Made by a program: the position numbers and the translations under genes. From Mycobacterium shinjukuense (GTDB taxonomy: Bacteria; Actinomycetota; Actinomycetes; Mycobacteriales; Mycobacteriaceae): 64,000 bases of DNA. The stretch is from assembly GCF_010730055.1 (NCBI RefSeq), contig NZ_AP022575.1, positions 2,914,001 to 2,978,000 of the forward strand, read 5' to 3'. The notes under the pieces are model-generated. The model saw nothing but the letters and a program-made list of their open reading frames with translations. It was not told the DNA's origin and made no database searches. Positions within the stretch are counted from its first letter, which is position 1. The number at the start of each line of letters is the position of its first letter. Shown here piece by piece: positions 51,738-59,636 of the stretch.

Positions 51738-51801
51738 GCGCGAGCAGACGCAAAAGGCCCCAATTCGGGCCCGAATTGGGGGTTTTTGCGTCTGCTCGCG
51801 C
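51738..51801. terminator. Long hairpin terminator after the marR-type gene
   Basis: Two 32-nt arms centred at 51769.5 pair with a single mismatch and one G-T pair. On the minus strand it follows the MarR stop directly and includes a T-run in the arm. Its outer 14 nt (GAGCAGACGCAAAA) are identical to those of the hairpin after whiB3, while the inner part differs. Confidence 0.85.
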
Positions 51802-52302
51802 TCAGAAGTCGCCCGCATTGCGCCGCAACGTTTCGATGGCCGACACCAGCGCCGCCGATTCCTCGGCGCCCATCCCGATGTCGGCGAACACCCGCTCGTT
51901 GAGCGTGACGGTGGCGTCCTCGACTGTGGAACGGCCCAGCTCGGTGATCTCCACCAGCGTGGTCCGCCCGTCGGTCGGGTGCGGAACCCGCCGGACCAAT
52001 CCGTCGGCTTCCAGCCGTCGGATCGCGTGGGTGACGCTGGTGACGTGCACCTGCAACCGGTCCGACGCCTTGGTGATCGGCAACGCGCCAGTACGGCTGA
52101 ACGCCAACAGCCGCAGCAATTCGAAGCGGGAGAAGCTCAGGTCGTAGGGCCGCAGCGCCGCCTCGACGCGGGCCAGCAGGATCTGATGCGCACGCATCAC
52201 CGACGTCACGGCCACCATCCCCAGTGACACATCGCCCCACCCGGCGCGCTCCCAGTTGGCCCGTGCCGCGGCGATGGGGTCACGTTGTGTCGAGGCAGCC
52301 AC
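51802..52302 (-). CDS. MarR-family transcription regulator (Rv0737-like)
   Basis: A winged-helix regulator of 166 residues. The DNA-binding helix region reads LPITKASDRLQVHVTSVTHA and the wing RVPHPTDGRTTLVEITELG. I used the GTG at 52302, which gives the ending start AASTQRDPIAAARANWERAG and the length recalled for Rv0737 (about 165); GAAAGG is just upstream. The frame is open further upstream. It may regulate itself or the TIGR03086-type neighbour; no operator was recognised. Confidence 0.9.
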   Translation of the reverse strand: MAASTQRDPIAAARANWERAGWGDVSLGMVAVTSVMRAHQILLARVEAALRPYDLSFSRFELLRLLAFSRTGALPITKASDRLQVHVTSVTHAIRRLEADGLVRRVPHPTDGRTTLVEITELGRSTVEDATVTLNERVFADIGMGAEESAALVSAIETLRRNAGDF

Positions 52303-52458
52303 GCCCTTTCTTACCGCACGCGCACGCAATCCGGTCACCTGGGGCATCCCGGTCGGCGCCGACGTCGAACCGATCCGCGTACAGGTGCCCAGGCTGCTCG
52401 ACGGTGTCCGGCTGGGCAAGGCCAAACCGCAGGCGGTTCGACTGCGCTAAGGGCTTAA

Positions 52459-53697
52459 ATGCAGCGGGTCGCGCTGGCGCGGGCGTTGATGATGGACCCG
52501 CGCTCATCCTGGCCTACGAACCCACCGGAAACCTCGATTCCCGAACGGGCGCTGCGATTCTGACGCTCCTTGCCGAACTCGCGCACACGGACGGCCAGCG
52601 TCTGCTGGTGATGGTGACCCACAATTCGGATGCCGCCGCGGCCACCGATCGCCGGATCACCCTGCAGGACGGTCGGGTTTGTTCCAACGCATTGCTGGTC
52701 TCATGGTGACGCGGGCGTTGACGGCGGCGAGTCGGCTACGACTGTTCAGCCTGCGCGAGCTTGCCGCGCACCGCCGCCGCACCGTCGCCTCGAACACCGT
52801 CATGGCAATGTCCGCCATGTATCTGGTCGCGGTCTTGGGCATCTTCGGGTCGATCACCGAATCGGTCAACCGGTTGGCCGACGGGATCGCCGGCCTCGCG
52901 GCGCTCGAGGTGTCGGGCATCATCGACGCCGGATTTGCCGACACCGTAACGGCTGACGCGGCGGCGGTTCCCGGCGTCGCGACCGCGGCACCGATGATCC
53001 GACGCCCGCGGCCACGGCGTCGGGGCCGGTTCTGCTGTTCGACGCGGACGATAACAGCGCCAGGTTGGGTGGCGTCTTGGACACCGTCGTCACCCGACAG
53101 TTGGATGCACTGTTCGCGACGCCACACGGGGTGCGGGTCGGGCCGGGCGTCGCTGCTGCCCAAGGGCGAGAGGTTCCGGCTGGGCTCGGGATCGGTCGCG
53201 GTCCTCGACGTGCTCGCTGACCGGCAACTCGCCGAGCTCAACGGTGGCCACTTCGTCCTTGCCCCACTTGCTTTGGCGCAGAACGTTTCCAGGCGACCGG
53301 GCCGGCTCGACTCGATACTGATCACCTGAGAACCGGGCGCCGATCGTGCCGCGGTGCGTACCGCGGTCACCACGGCGGTATGCGGCCGGGCCCTCGTCGC
53401 CGACGCGTTCCTGATCTACACCGCGATGTCCATGACGATCACCCAGCGCCGCTCGGTCATCTCGGTGCTGCGCGCGCTCGGCGGCCGGCGCACCACCGTC
53501 GTCGCCGACATGCTCACGGAGGCCGCGCTGCTCGCGCTGATCGGCGGCGCCATCGGGTCGGGCATCGGAATATTGCTGGACCGCATCGCGATTGGCCGAT
53601 GGCCCGCCGGCGGTGACCCAAGGCCTGGAAGCGCGCATCCGGCATTGGCTGCCGGGCTACGCGAAACCGGCGGCGCTGGCGACGACGGTGCTGGCCG
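52459..53697 (+). pseudogene. Remnant of a MacB-type ABC exporter (ATPase plus permease)
   Basis: The ATPase piece (52459-52709) starts inside the signature region (MQRVALARALMMDP), shifts frame near 52497, and continues EPTGNLDSRTGAAIL and VMVTHNSDAAAATDRRITL. Its 5' half is missing. The permease piece starts at ATG 52703 with an FtsX-like N-terminal helix, shifts frame near 53000 and again near 53160, meets an in-frame TGA at 53327, and ends abruptly near 53697 after RIRHWLPGYAKPAALATTVL. It is non-functional. The gap 52303-52458 before it has an open frame I do not recognise. Confidence 0.75.
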
Positions 53698-53980
53698 GCG
53701 ACTCCCCCAGGCCCGCAACCGGATTCAGCGCGCCGCCGCCCGAGGTCGCGGCCACCACTCCCAGCCCAGACTCCGGTCCGACCCCGCTGCGGCCGTACCC
53801 GTCGGCCATCGTGGCGGCGGAGAACTCGTGCTTGGCCAGCACCGCGGTGATCGACGACTGAAAGTGCGCGGCGTCGAAACGGTCCTCCATGTTGGCGCCG
53901 TCCACACCGAAGATGTGCTCGACGCCGATTGCCGCGAGATGCTCGACGACATGGTCGACCACCCGGCGCATCCCAAGCAT
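53660..53980 (-). pseudogene. 5' fragment of a thiamine-diphosphate enzyme
   Basis: The frame from ATG 53980 encodes VVDHVVEHLAAIGVEHIFGV, HFQSSITAVLAKHEFSAATM, ADGYGRSG and VVAATSGGGALNPVAGLGES, the N-terminal pyrimidine-binding part of an acetolactate-synthase-type enzyme, including the glutamate in AKHEFSAA. It then runs into the truncated ABC permease, so about 80% of the gene is lost. Both genes end at the same junction near 53697, which implies one deletion. Confidence 0.7.
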
Positions 53981-54030
53981 GCCTTACCACGACGTGCGCG
54001 TGCCTACAGTTCACCGCCCGGAGCGAGAAC

Positions 54031-54747
54031 CTACAGCGAACGCTGCAGCAGCACCTGACCGGTGTCGGCGTAAACCACTTGGACGGCCGCGATCTGATCA
54101 ACCGGCGTCGAAATGCTGCCGGCGGGGGTCGCGGTCTGGCCGGGTTCGGCCACCCACGTCGCCAGCCGAGTCTGGCTGCCGTCGCGACCCACCACCACCA
54201 TCGCCAGCGTGTCATGCGGAGCGTCCGGCGGCGCCAGGCACACGCAGCGGAGGTTGATGAACGTCCCCCAGTGCTCGGGACTTACCGACACCGTGGAGGC
54301 CAACAAGGTCGTCCCCACCTGCGCCATCGGCAGCGCCGACACGGTCGGCCGCTGCGGCGAGGCGGACTGGCCGCCGACACCGATCAGCACACAGATCACC
54401 AGCACCGCGGCGGCGGCGGCCGAGGCCACCCAGGTCGTCACGCGGATGCGTCGACGCCGCCTGCGCACGGTTGCCAACAACGACGGCAGCAACATCTGCG
54501 GCGCCAGGGGCGCCGGGCCGGACTCATCGATGGCGGCCAGGTCGTCACGGTCTAGCTGCGACAGCAGGGCGGGTACACCACAGAGCTCGGCAACCGACTC
54601 CCGGCACGCCGCACAGCCGGCCAGGTGCGCCTCGAATTCGCGACGGTCGGCCGCAGACAACGACCCCAACACGTAGGCGGCATCCCAGGTGGCGTAGCGA
54701 TCGCTGTCACCGCTGGGCGGGTCAAGTCCTCGTAGCGGCGTCCTCAT
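54031..54747 (-). CDS. rslA: Anti-sigma factor RslA
   Basis: RslA is the zinc-binding anti-sigma factor for SigL; oxidation of its cysteines releases SigL. The ZAS motif HxxxCxxC is His41, Cys45, Cys48 in FEAHLAGCAACRESV. One membrane helix follows (about 103-125, WVASAAAAAVLVICVLIG) and then an extracytoplasmic domain ending IAAVQVVYADTGQVLLQRSL. I used ATG 54747 (238 residues): it matches the recalled RslA N-terminus and has AGGAG 9 nt upstream. It follows sigL by 81 bp. Confidence 0.95.
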   Translation of the reverse strand: MRTPLRGLDPPSGDSDRYATWDAAYVLGSLSAADRREFEAHLAGCAACRESVAELCGVPALLSQLDRDDLAAIDESGPAPLAPQMLLPSLLATVRRRRRRIRVTTWVASAAAAAVLVICVLIGVGGQSASPQRPTVSALPMAQVGTTLLASTVSVSPEHWGTFINLRCVCLAPPDAPHDTLAMVVVGRDGSQTRLATWVAEPGQTATPAGSISTPVDQIAAVQVVYADTGQVLLQRSL

Positions 54748-54828
54748 GTCATCCATCTCCTTTGACATCCTTAAGTATTCGGATCCGACGGCCATGCGGA
54801 CGGGGCCTGGAATCTGGCTGCTGCGCTG

Positions 54829-55362
54829 TCATCGGGTAACTCCACGTTCCTGCAGAGTGAGCCGCAAAGCCCGTACCGCGTAGTGCAGGCGCGACTTCAC
54901 CGTTCCTTCGGCTATTCCCAGGTCTGACGCGATCTGCGCGGTGGTCCATCCGCGGTAGTAGGACCGCTCGATCACGGCCCGATGCTCCACGGACAACTGG
55001 GCCATCGCGTCGGCGATCAGCAACCGGTCCAGGGCCGCGTTCACCTCGTCCGGCGTGGACTGCTCGGGCCCGCCCGATTCGTCGGTCGAGGCGACGACCT
55101 TGCGAAACCGTGCGCTGCGTCGCTCGTCGACGATCATGTTGCGCGCGACGGTGAACAGCCACGCCCGCGCCGAGCGCTCCGCATCGCCGACCACCTCCGG
55201 ATGCTGCCAGGCCCGCAGCAGCGTCTCTTGGACGACGTCCTCGGCCCGGCTCGCGTCGCCTGTCAATCGGAGCGCATAGCGCCACAAGATCGCGGCATGC
55301 TCGTCGTAGAGCGCCTTCATCAGAGCGGCCTCGGTGGCCGCGGTGCCCGCCACACGGGCCAC
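54829..55362 (-). CDS. sigL: ECF RNA polymerase sigma factor SigL
   Basis: SigL is an ECF sigma factor known in M. tuberculosis to control polyketide and secreted-protein genes. Region 2 is at LYDEHAAILWRYALRL and DVVQETLLRAWQHP; region 4 is at SYYRGWTTAQIASDLGIAEG followed by TVKSRLHYA. The GTG at 55362 has GGGAGG 7 nt upstream and gives 177 residues, as recalled for SigL. A SigL-type promoter lies 21 bp upstream, so it is probably autoregulated, with rslA as the brake. Confidence 0.96.
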   Translation of the reverse strand: MARVAGTAATEAALMKALYDEHAAILWRYALRLTGDASRAEDVVQETLLRAWQHPEVVGDAERSARAWLFTVARNMIVDERRSARFRKVVASTDESGGPEQSTPDEVNAALDRLLIADAMAQLSVEHRAVIERSYYRGWTTAQIASDLGIAEGTVKSRLHYAVRALRLTLQERGVTR

Positions 55363-55382
55363 TCGATCACCTCCCGCCAACT

Positions 55383-55410
55383 GACACGAGTCAATTAGGC
55401 GTTCAGTTCA
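55383..55410 (-). promoter_or_regulatory. SigL-type promoter upstream of sigL
   Basis: On the minus strand TGAACT (55405-55410) and CGTGTC (55383-55388) are 16 bp apart. This fits the TGAACC/CGTGTC-type consensus I recall for SigL. Its place just before the sigL ribosome-binding site implies autoregulation. Confidence 0.65.
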
Positions 55411-55590
55411 ACGCTAGCCCGGCGACAATGCAGACCGCGTCGCGGTCTGAGGTTGGGGGCACCCCAGCCGGGTGGCGGCGAGGGCCAGCCGGGCAATTCA
55501 GACTAAGTGGTCAGGCTCGTAAGTTCGTCGGGGTCGGAACCAGGGTGGGCCCGCGTGTCGCGGCTTTTGGCGAGCCGGTGGGCAAGGTGG

Positions 55591-55684
55591 ACGTTCCCTG
55601 TTGTCTCACCCGCCTCACGCGTTCCGGTGCGGCAGGCATATGCGATGTGCCCGCCTACGAGCGGCAACCGTGGCTGTCGCTTGG
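55591..55684 (+). repeat. Left copy of a 94-bp dispersed repeat
   Basis: This segment matches the reverse complement of 58797-58889 with roughly 13 differences, including an exact 26-bp core at 55634-55659. A 13-bp motif TACGAGCGAGACC at 55696-55708 lies next to it, at the stop of map, and recurs at 58930-58942. The rest of the 55411-55709 gap has no gene; a small hairpin (CAGACCGC-GTC-GCGGTCTG) lies at 55431-55449. Confidence 0.8.
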
Positions 55685-55709
55685 ACCAACGAACCTACGA
55701 GCGAGACCA

Positions 55710-56510
55710 CTAAGCAAGGGTCAGGATGCGGGGCCCGTCCTCGGTGACGGCCACGGTATGTTCCCAGTGCGCCGCGCGTGATCCATCGGCGGTGGTGACC
55801 GTCCACTGGTCATCGAGCACCACCGTCTTGGTGGTACCGAGGGTCAGCATCGGCTCAATGGCCAGCACCGAACCCACGGCCAGCAACGGCCCGCGTCCCG
55901 GGGTGCCCTCATTGGGCAGGAACGGATCCATGTGCATCCGCCGACCGATCCCGTGGCCCCCGTACCCGTCGACGATCCCGAACGACCGGCGGTACCGGCC
56001 CTCGGCGGCACGGGCACCCGATTCGATGGCGTGCGCGACGTCGGTCAACCGATTGCCGACCACCATCGCCGCGACCCCGGCTGCCAGCGCTTCCCTGGTA
56101 GCCTCCGACAGCGCCTCGTCGGCCGGGCTCAGCGTTCCGACGCCGAAGGTGATCGCCGCATCACCATGCCAGCCGTCCAACACCGCTCCACAGTCGATGG
56201 AGACCAGGTCCCCAGGCGCGAGGATCTCGGCCGCCGACGGGATGCCGTGAACCACCCGGTCATTGACCGAGGCGCAGATCGACGCCGGATAGCCGTGATA
56301 GCCCAGGAACGACGGGACAGCGCCGGCTTCGCGGATCACCGTCTCGGCGATCTCGTCGAGACTCAGGCTGGACACCCCGGCGACCGCGGCCACGCGGACG
56401 GCGCGCAGCGCGGCCGCCACCACAGCACCCGCCGCGGCCATCGCGTCAAGCTCGCCCGCAGTGCGCTGCGGCACGACTCTGCGGCCCCGCAGCCGTGCCA
56501 AGGCGCGCAT
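55710..56510 (-). CDS. map: Methionine aminopeptidase, type I
   Basis: Map removes the initiator methionine. The dinuclear metal site is visible: the two aspartates in SIDCGAVLDGWHGDAAITF, the histidine in GYGGHGIGRRMH, and glutamates in AIEPML and HWEHTVAV. 266 residues, as in M. tuberculosis MapA. The ATG is 2 nt after the adk stop, so adk and map are one operon with secY. The TAG stop lies in the repeat-associated motif, and a second in-frame TAG follows five codons later. Confidence 0.96.
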   Translation of the reverse strand: MRALARLRGRRVVPQRTAGELDAMAAAGAVVAAALRAVRVAAVAGVSSLSLDEIAETVIREAGAVPSFLGYHGYPASICASVNDRVVHGIPSAAEILAPGDLVSIDCGAVLDGWHGDAAITFGVGTLSPADEALSEATREALAAGVAAMVVGNRLTDVAHAIESGARAAEGRYRRSFGIVDGYGGHGIGRRMHMDPFLPNEGTPGRGPLLAVGSVLAIEPMLTLGTTKTVVLDDQWTVTTADGSRAAHWEHTVAVTEDGPRILTLA

Positions 56511-56512
56511 GG

Positions 56513-57115
56513 TTACTTGCCTGGGTTTGATGAGGGGCGACCCGCTGCGCCCGGCTCCGCCACGCTTGCGATCACCCCTAGAGCTAGCAACGCGCGGGCG
56601 AACACTTCATCCATGGTGCCGACGGCGTCGACCGTCTTCAATTCGCCGCTGTAGTACTCCAGCAGCGGCGCCGTCTCGTCGCGGTAGACCTTCATCCGGT
56701 TGAGAATGACGTCGTCGGTGTCGTCGGCGCGGCCGCGGCCTCTGAGCCGCTGCAACAGCTCCTCCTGCGACACCCGGAACTCCAAGACCGCGTCGATGTC
56801 GGTTCCCCGCCGCTGCAGCATGTCGTGCAGCGCCCTGGCCTGCTCCACCGAGCGTGGATACCCGTCGAGGATGAAGCCGTTGGCCGCATCCGGCTCGCTC
56901 AGCCGATCGTCGACGAGTGCGTTGGTCAGATCGGAGGGCACCAAGTCACCGGCGTCCAGGTAGCGTTTGGCTTCCACACCGAGTTTGGTGCCGTCGTTGA
57001 TGTTTCGCCGGAACAGTTCGCCGGTGGAGATCTGCGGGATCCCGAGTTTTGTGGCCAGCTTCTCGGCCTGCGTTCCCTTGCCCGCCCCCGGCGGCCCCAG
57101 CAAAACCACTCTCAC
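56513..57115 (-). CDS. adk: Adenylate kinase
   Basis: Adk balances AMP, ADP and ATP. The P-loop GPPGAGKGT is at residues 7-15, then QISTGELFRRNI, the NMP-binding region and FILDGYPRSVEQARAL. It is a short-lid form with RGRGRADDTDDVILNR. The GTG start at 57115 overlaps the secY stop as GTGA. At 200 residues it is about 19 longer than the 181 recalled in M. tuberculosis; the extra part is a C-terminal tail ending RPSSNPGK. Confidence 0.95.
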   Translation of the reverse strand: MRVVLLGPPGAGKGTQAEKLATKLGIPQISTGELFRRNINDGTKLGVEAKRYLDAGDLVPSDLTNALVDDRLSEPDAANGFILDGYPRSVEQARALHDMLQRRGTDIDAVLEFRVSQEELLQRLRGRGRADDTDDVILNRMKVYRDETAPLLEYYSGELKTVDAVGTMDEVFARALLALGVIASVAEPGAAGRPSSNPGK

Positions 57116-58437
57116 TTGAGGAACCCTTCGTAGTTGCGCTGCATGAGCTGACTCTCGATCTGTTTGACCGTATCCAAGCCGACACCGATCATGATCAGAA
57201 CCGCGGTACCCCCGAAGGGTAGATTTTGCACCGCTCCGGCGTTCCCGATCTGCAGGAACAGGTTGGGCAGCACCGAAATGACACCGAGGTAGATCGAGCC
57301 CGGCAGGGTGATGCGGCTCAGCACATAGCGCAGGTAGTCGGCGGTCGGGCGGCCCGGCCGGATACCCGGAATGAAGCCACCGAACTTCTTCATCTCGTCG
57401 GCGCGTTCGTCGGGATTGAACGTGATCGACACGTAGAAGTAGGTGAAGAAGATGATCAGCCCGAAGTAGATCGCGATATAACCGAGGTTGCTCGGATCGG
57501 ACAGGTAGGTGCCCACGAATTTGTCCCACCAGCTGTGGCCCAGCCCGCCGCTTCCGCTGCGGATCAACTGGGTGATCAGATGCGGAATGTAGATCAGCGA
57601 GGAGGCGAAGATGACCGGGATAACGCCGGCCTGGTTGACCTTGAGCGGCAGATATGTCGAGGTCCCCCCGTACATCCGCCGGCCCACCATGCGCTTGGCG
57701 TACTGCACCGGGATGCGGCGCTGGCCCTGCTCGACGAACACCACGCCGACGATGATGATCAGCGCGGCCACGCAGACCGCGGCGAACAGCACCCCGCCCC
57801 GGCTTTGCAGGATTGCGTTCCCTTCGGCGGGAATGCGGGCGGCGATGCCGACGAAGATCAGCAGCGACATGCCGTTGCCGATGCCGCGTTCGGTGATCAG
57901 CTCACCCATCCACATGACCAGGGCGGCGCCGCCCGTCATCACCAGCACGATCACGACCAGGGTGAAGATGCTTTGGTCGGCGATGATGTCCAGCGAGCAG
58001 CCCTGCAGCAGCCCGCCGTTGGCGGCCAGCGCCACGATGCTGGTGGCCTGCAGGATGGCCAGCGCGATCGCCAGGTAGCGGGTGTATTGGGTCATTTTGG
58101 CCTGGCCGGCCTGGCCCTCTTTGCGCAGCTCCTCGAACCGCGGGATGACCACGGTGAGCAGCTGCACGATGATGCTGGCGGTGATGTAGGGCATCACCCC
58201 CACCGCGAACACCGTGAGCTTGAGCAGGGCACCGCCGGAGAACAGGTTGATCAGTGAGTAGATCTGTCCGGCTTCGCCACCGCTGGCTTCCTTGATGCAC
58301 TGCTGCACGTTGGGGAAGTTGACGCCGGGCGACGGCAGCGCGGCCCCGACGCGGTAGAGGATGACGATGCCCAGCGTGAAGAGGATCTTCCGTCTCAGGT
58401 CGACTGTTCGCAGCGATGAGATGAAAGCCGAAAGCAA
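57112..58437 (-). CDS. secY: Protein translocase subunit SecY
   Basis: SecY is the channel of the Sec translocon, with ten membrane helices. It opens LSAFISSLRTVDLRRKILFT; GVMPYITASIIVQLLTVVIP, RIPVQYAKRMVGRRMYGG and the end QLMQRNYEGFLK are standard. 441 residues, equal to M. tuberculosis. The start is a TTG at 58437 with AGGAGG 5 nt upstream. It heads secY-adk-map; no clear promoter is seen, though TAGTCT at about 58520-58530 on the minus strand might be a -10. Confidence 0.97.
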   Translation of the reverse strand: MLSAFISSLRTVDLRRKILFTLGIVILYRVGAALPSPGVNFPNVQQCIKEASGGEAGQIYSLINLFSGGALLKLTVFAVGVMPYITASIIVQLLTVVIPRFEELRKEGQAGQAKMTQYTRYLAIALAILQATSIVALAANGGLLQGCSLDIIADQSIFTLVVIVLVMTGGAALVMWMGELITERGIGNGMSLLIFVGIAARIPAEGNAILQSRGGVLFAAVCVAALIIIVGVVFVEQGQRRIPVQYAKRMVGRRMYGGTSTYLPLKVNQAGVIPVIFASSLIYIPHLITQLIRSGSGGLGHSWWDKFVGTYLSDPSNLGYIAIYFGLIIFFTYFYVSITFNPDERADEMKKFGGFIPGIRPGRPTADYLRYVLSRITLPGSIYLGVISVLPNLFLQIGNAGAVQNLPFGGTAVLIMIGVGLDTVKQIESQLMQRNYEGFLK

Positions 58438-58943
58438 TTCTTCCTCCTGCGCAGCCGAGGGTCATCCTGCGTCACGCGCCCAACACCCGCAGGCCAGGAA
58501 GTACGGCGTCGCGCGTCAAACGAGACTAACAGCTGGTGTGGGCGCGTCCCTTCAGGGCCGCCTTGGTGCCGGCGAGTGCGGCGCCCACTGCCCGTCGTTT
58601 GTTACTGCGACACTGAGCTGCCAGCGTGGGGTGTGACGGCCAATCCGCTTGCCGGTCCGCTGATCCGCGGTCGGCGTCGACCCCTTCCTCCGCGTGCTCG
58701 GACCGTACCGCAATGCGGCTAGCGAGCCAGGCGTCGCATTTTCCTCATCTGCCCCACGTGTGCCCGGAACTGACCGATATACACAGTGCCCGGCTACCAA
58801 CGACAGCCCCCGGTTGTCGCGCGTAGGCGGGCACATCGCATATGCCTACCGTGCGGGAATACGTGAGGCGGTGAGACTAGAGGGAACGTGTGCCTTGCGC
58901 GCCGGGTCGCCAGGAGTCGCGCACGCCGTTACGAGCGAGACCG
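58438..58943. other. Intergenic region upstream of secY with repeat element
   Basis: This 506-bp gap holds the secY leader, an unassigned stretch (58560-58790), and the right copy of the 94-bp repeat with its 13-bp motif at the stop of the acetyltransferase gene. A plus-strand open frame here (58694-58957) overlaps the repeat and shows no protein features I trust. M. tuberculosis has a methyltransferase gene (Rv0731c) in this interval from memory; no remnant is visible. Confidence 0.5.
58797..58889 (-). repeat. Right copy of the 94-bp dispersed repeat
   Basis: The reverse complement of this segment matches 55591-55684 at about 86% by eye, with the exact 26-bp core at 58822-58847, which contains the palindrome GCATATGC. 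The associated motif TACGAGCGAGACC is at 58930-58942. Confidence 0.8.
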
Positions 58944-59609
58944 CTAGCCAGGGTTGACGGCCGGCGCGCGCGCAACCATCGGCACGGCGGGGAAGACGTA
59001 GGCCATCTCCGACCGCGATTTGCGCAGCGCGGCGGTGCCGTAACCCTTCTTGCGGTGGGCGGGGTGAATCCAGACCCGAACGTCGACCTCGCCGTGCACC
59101 AACTCGCCGAACACCATGCCGACCTTCTCGCCGGAGGCGACGGCGACGAACCACGCGGCCTCTTCGTCATGCACACGCTTGAGCGCCGCGCGGATCTCGT
59201 CGTCGACACTGCCGGCCGGTGCGCCGGAACCGTCGCCGGCGGCCTGCATCTCCTCGGTGCGCGCGGCGAAGATGTCGCGGTCGTCGACGGCCGAGAAGGG
59301 CCGCAGCTCCAGGCTTTCGCCGGAGCTTGCCGGACGCTCGCCGAGCGTGAAGGTCAACTGCTTGTTCAAGTCGTCGAGCTCGGCAATGATCTTCTTGCGT
59401 GCGTCCTGGGTGAGCTGATCGAACGACATGCTCATCACCGCTTCCGCGGCCTGGTGGGACGTGCCGAGCAGGGTCACGATCGCCTCGACCGCGGCGGGCT
59501 TGTTCTTCGCCTCCACGATGGCGTCGGCGACCTCGTGCCGGCGTTCCAGCGCGGCGAGCAGCGCATCTGCGATCTCGCGACGGGCGGCGGTCTGGTCGTG
59601 ATCTGTCAT
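58944..59609 (-). CDS. GNAT acetyltransferase with GyrA-like helical N-terminus (Rv0730-like)
   Basis: The C-terminal half (about 98-221) is a GNAT domain with acetyl-CoA loop HPAHRKKGYGTAALRKS. The N-terminal half (1-75) is helical, with LLAALERRHEVADAIVEAKN and MSMSFDQLTQDARKKIIAEL. It resembles the DNA gyrase A/topoisomerase IV coiled segment that follows the tower, including an LT-type turn. The acceptor substrate is unknown. 221 residues. xylB ends 27 bp upstream on the same strand, so they may be co-transcribed. The TAG stop lies in the repeat-associated motif. Confidence 0.85.
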   Translation of the reverse strand: MTDHDQTAARREIADALLAALERRHEVADAIVEAKNKPAAVEAIVTLLGTSHQAAEAVMSMSFDQLTQDARKKIIAELDDLNKQLTFTLGERPASSGESLELRPFSAVDDRDIFAARTEEMQAAGDGSGAPAGSVDDEIRAALKRVHDEEAAWFVAVASGEKVGMVFGELVHGEVDVRVWIHPAHRKKGYGTAALRKSRSEMAYVFPAVPMVARAPAVNPG

Positions 59610-59636
59610 TGCATAAGGGTAGAACGAAGAAAGCAG

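Noticed and set aside
58694..58957. 87-codon plus-strand open frame
   Set aside because: It overlaps the dispersed repeat; the inverted copy carries a similar peptide by sequence identity alone, and there is no ribosome-binding site.
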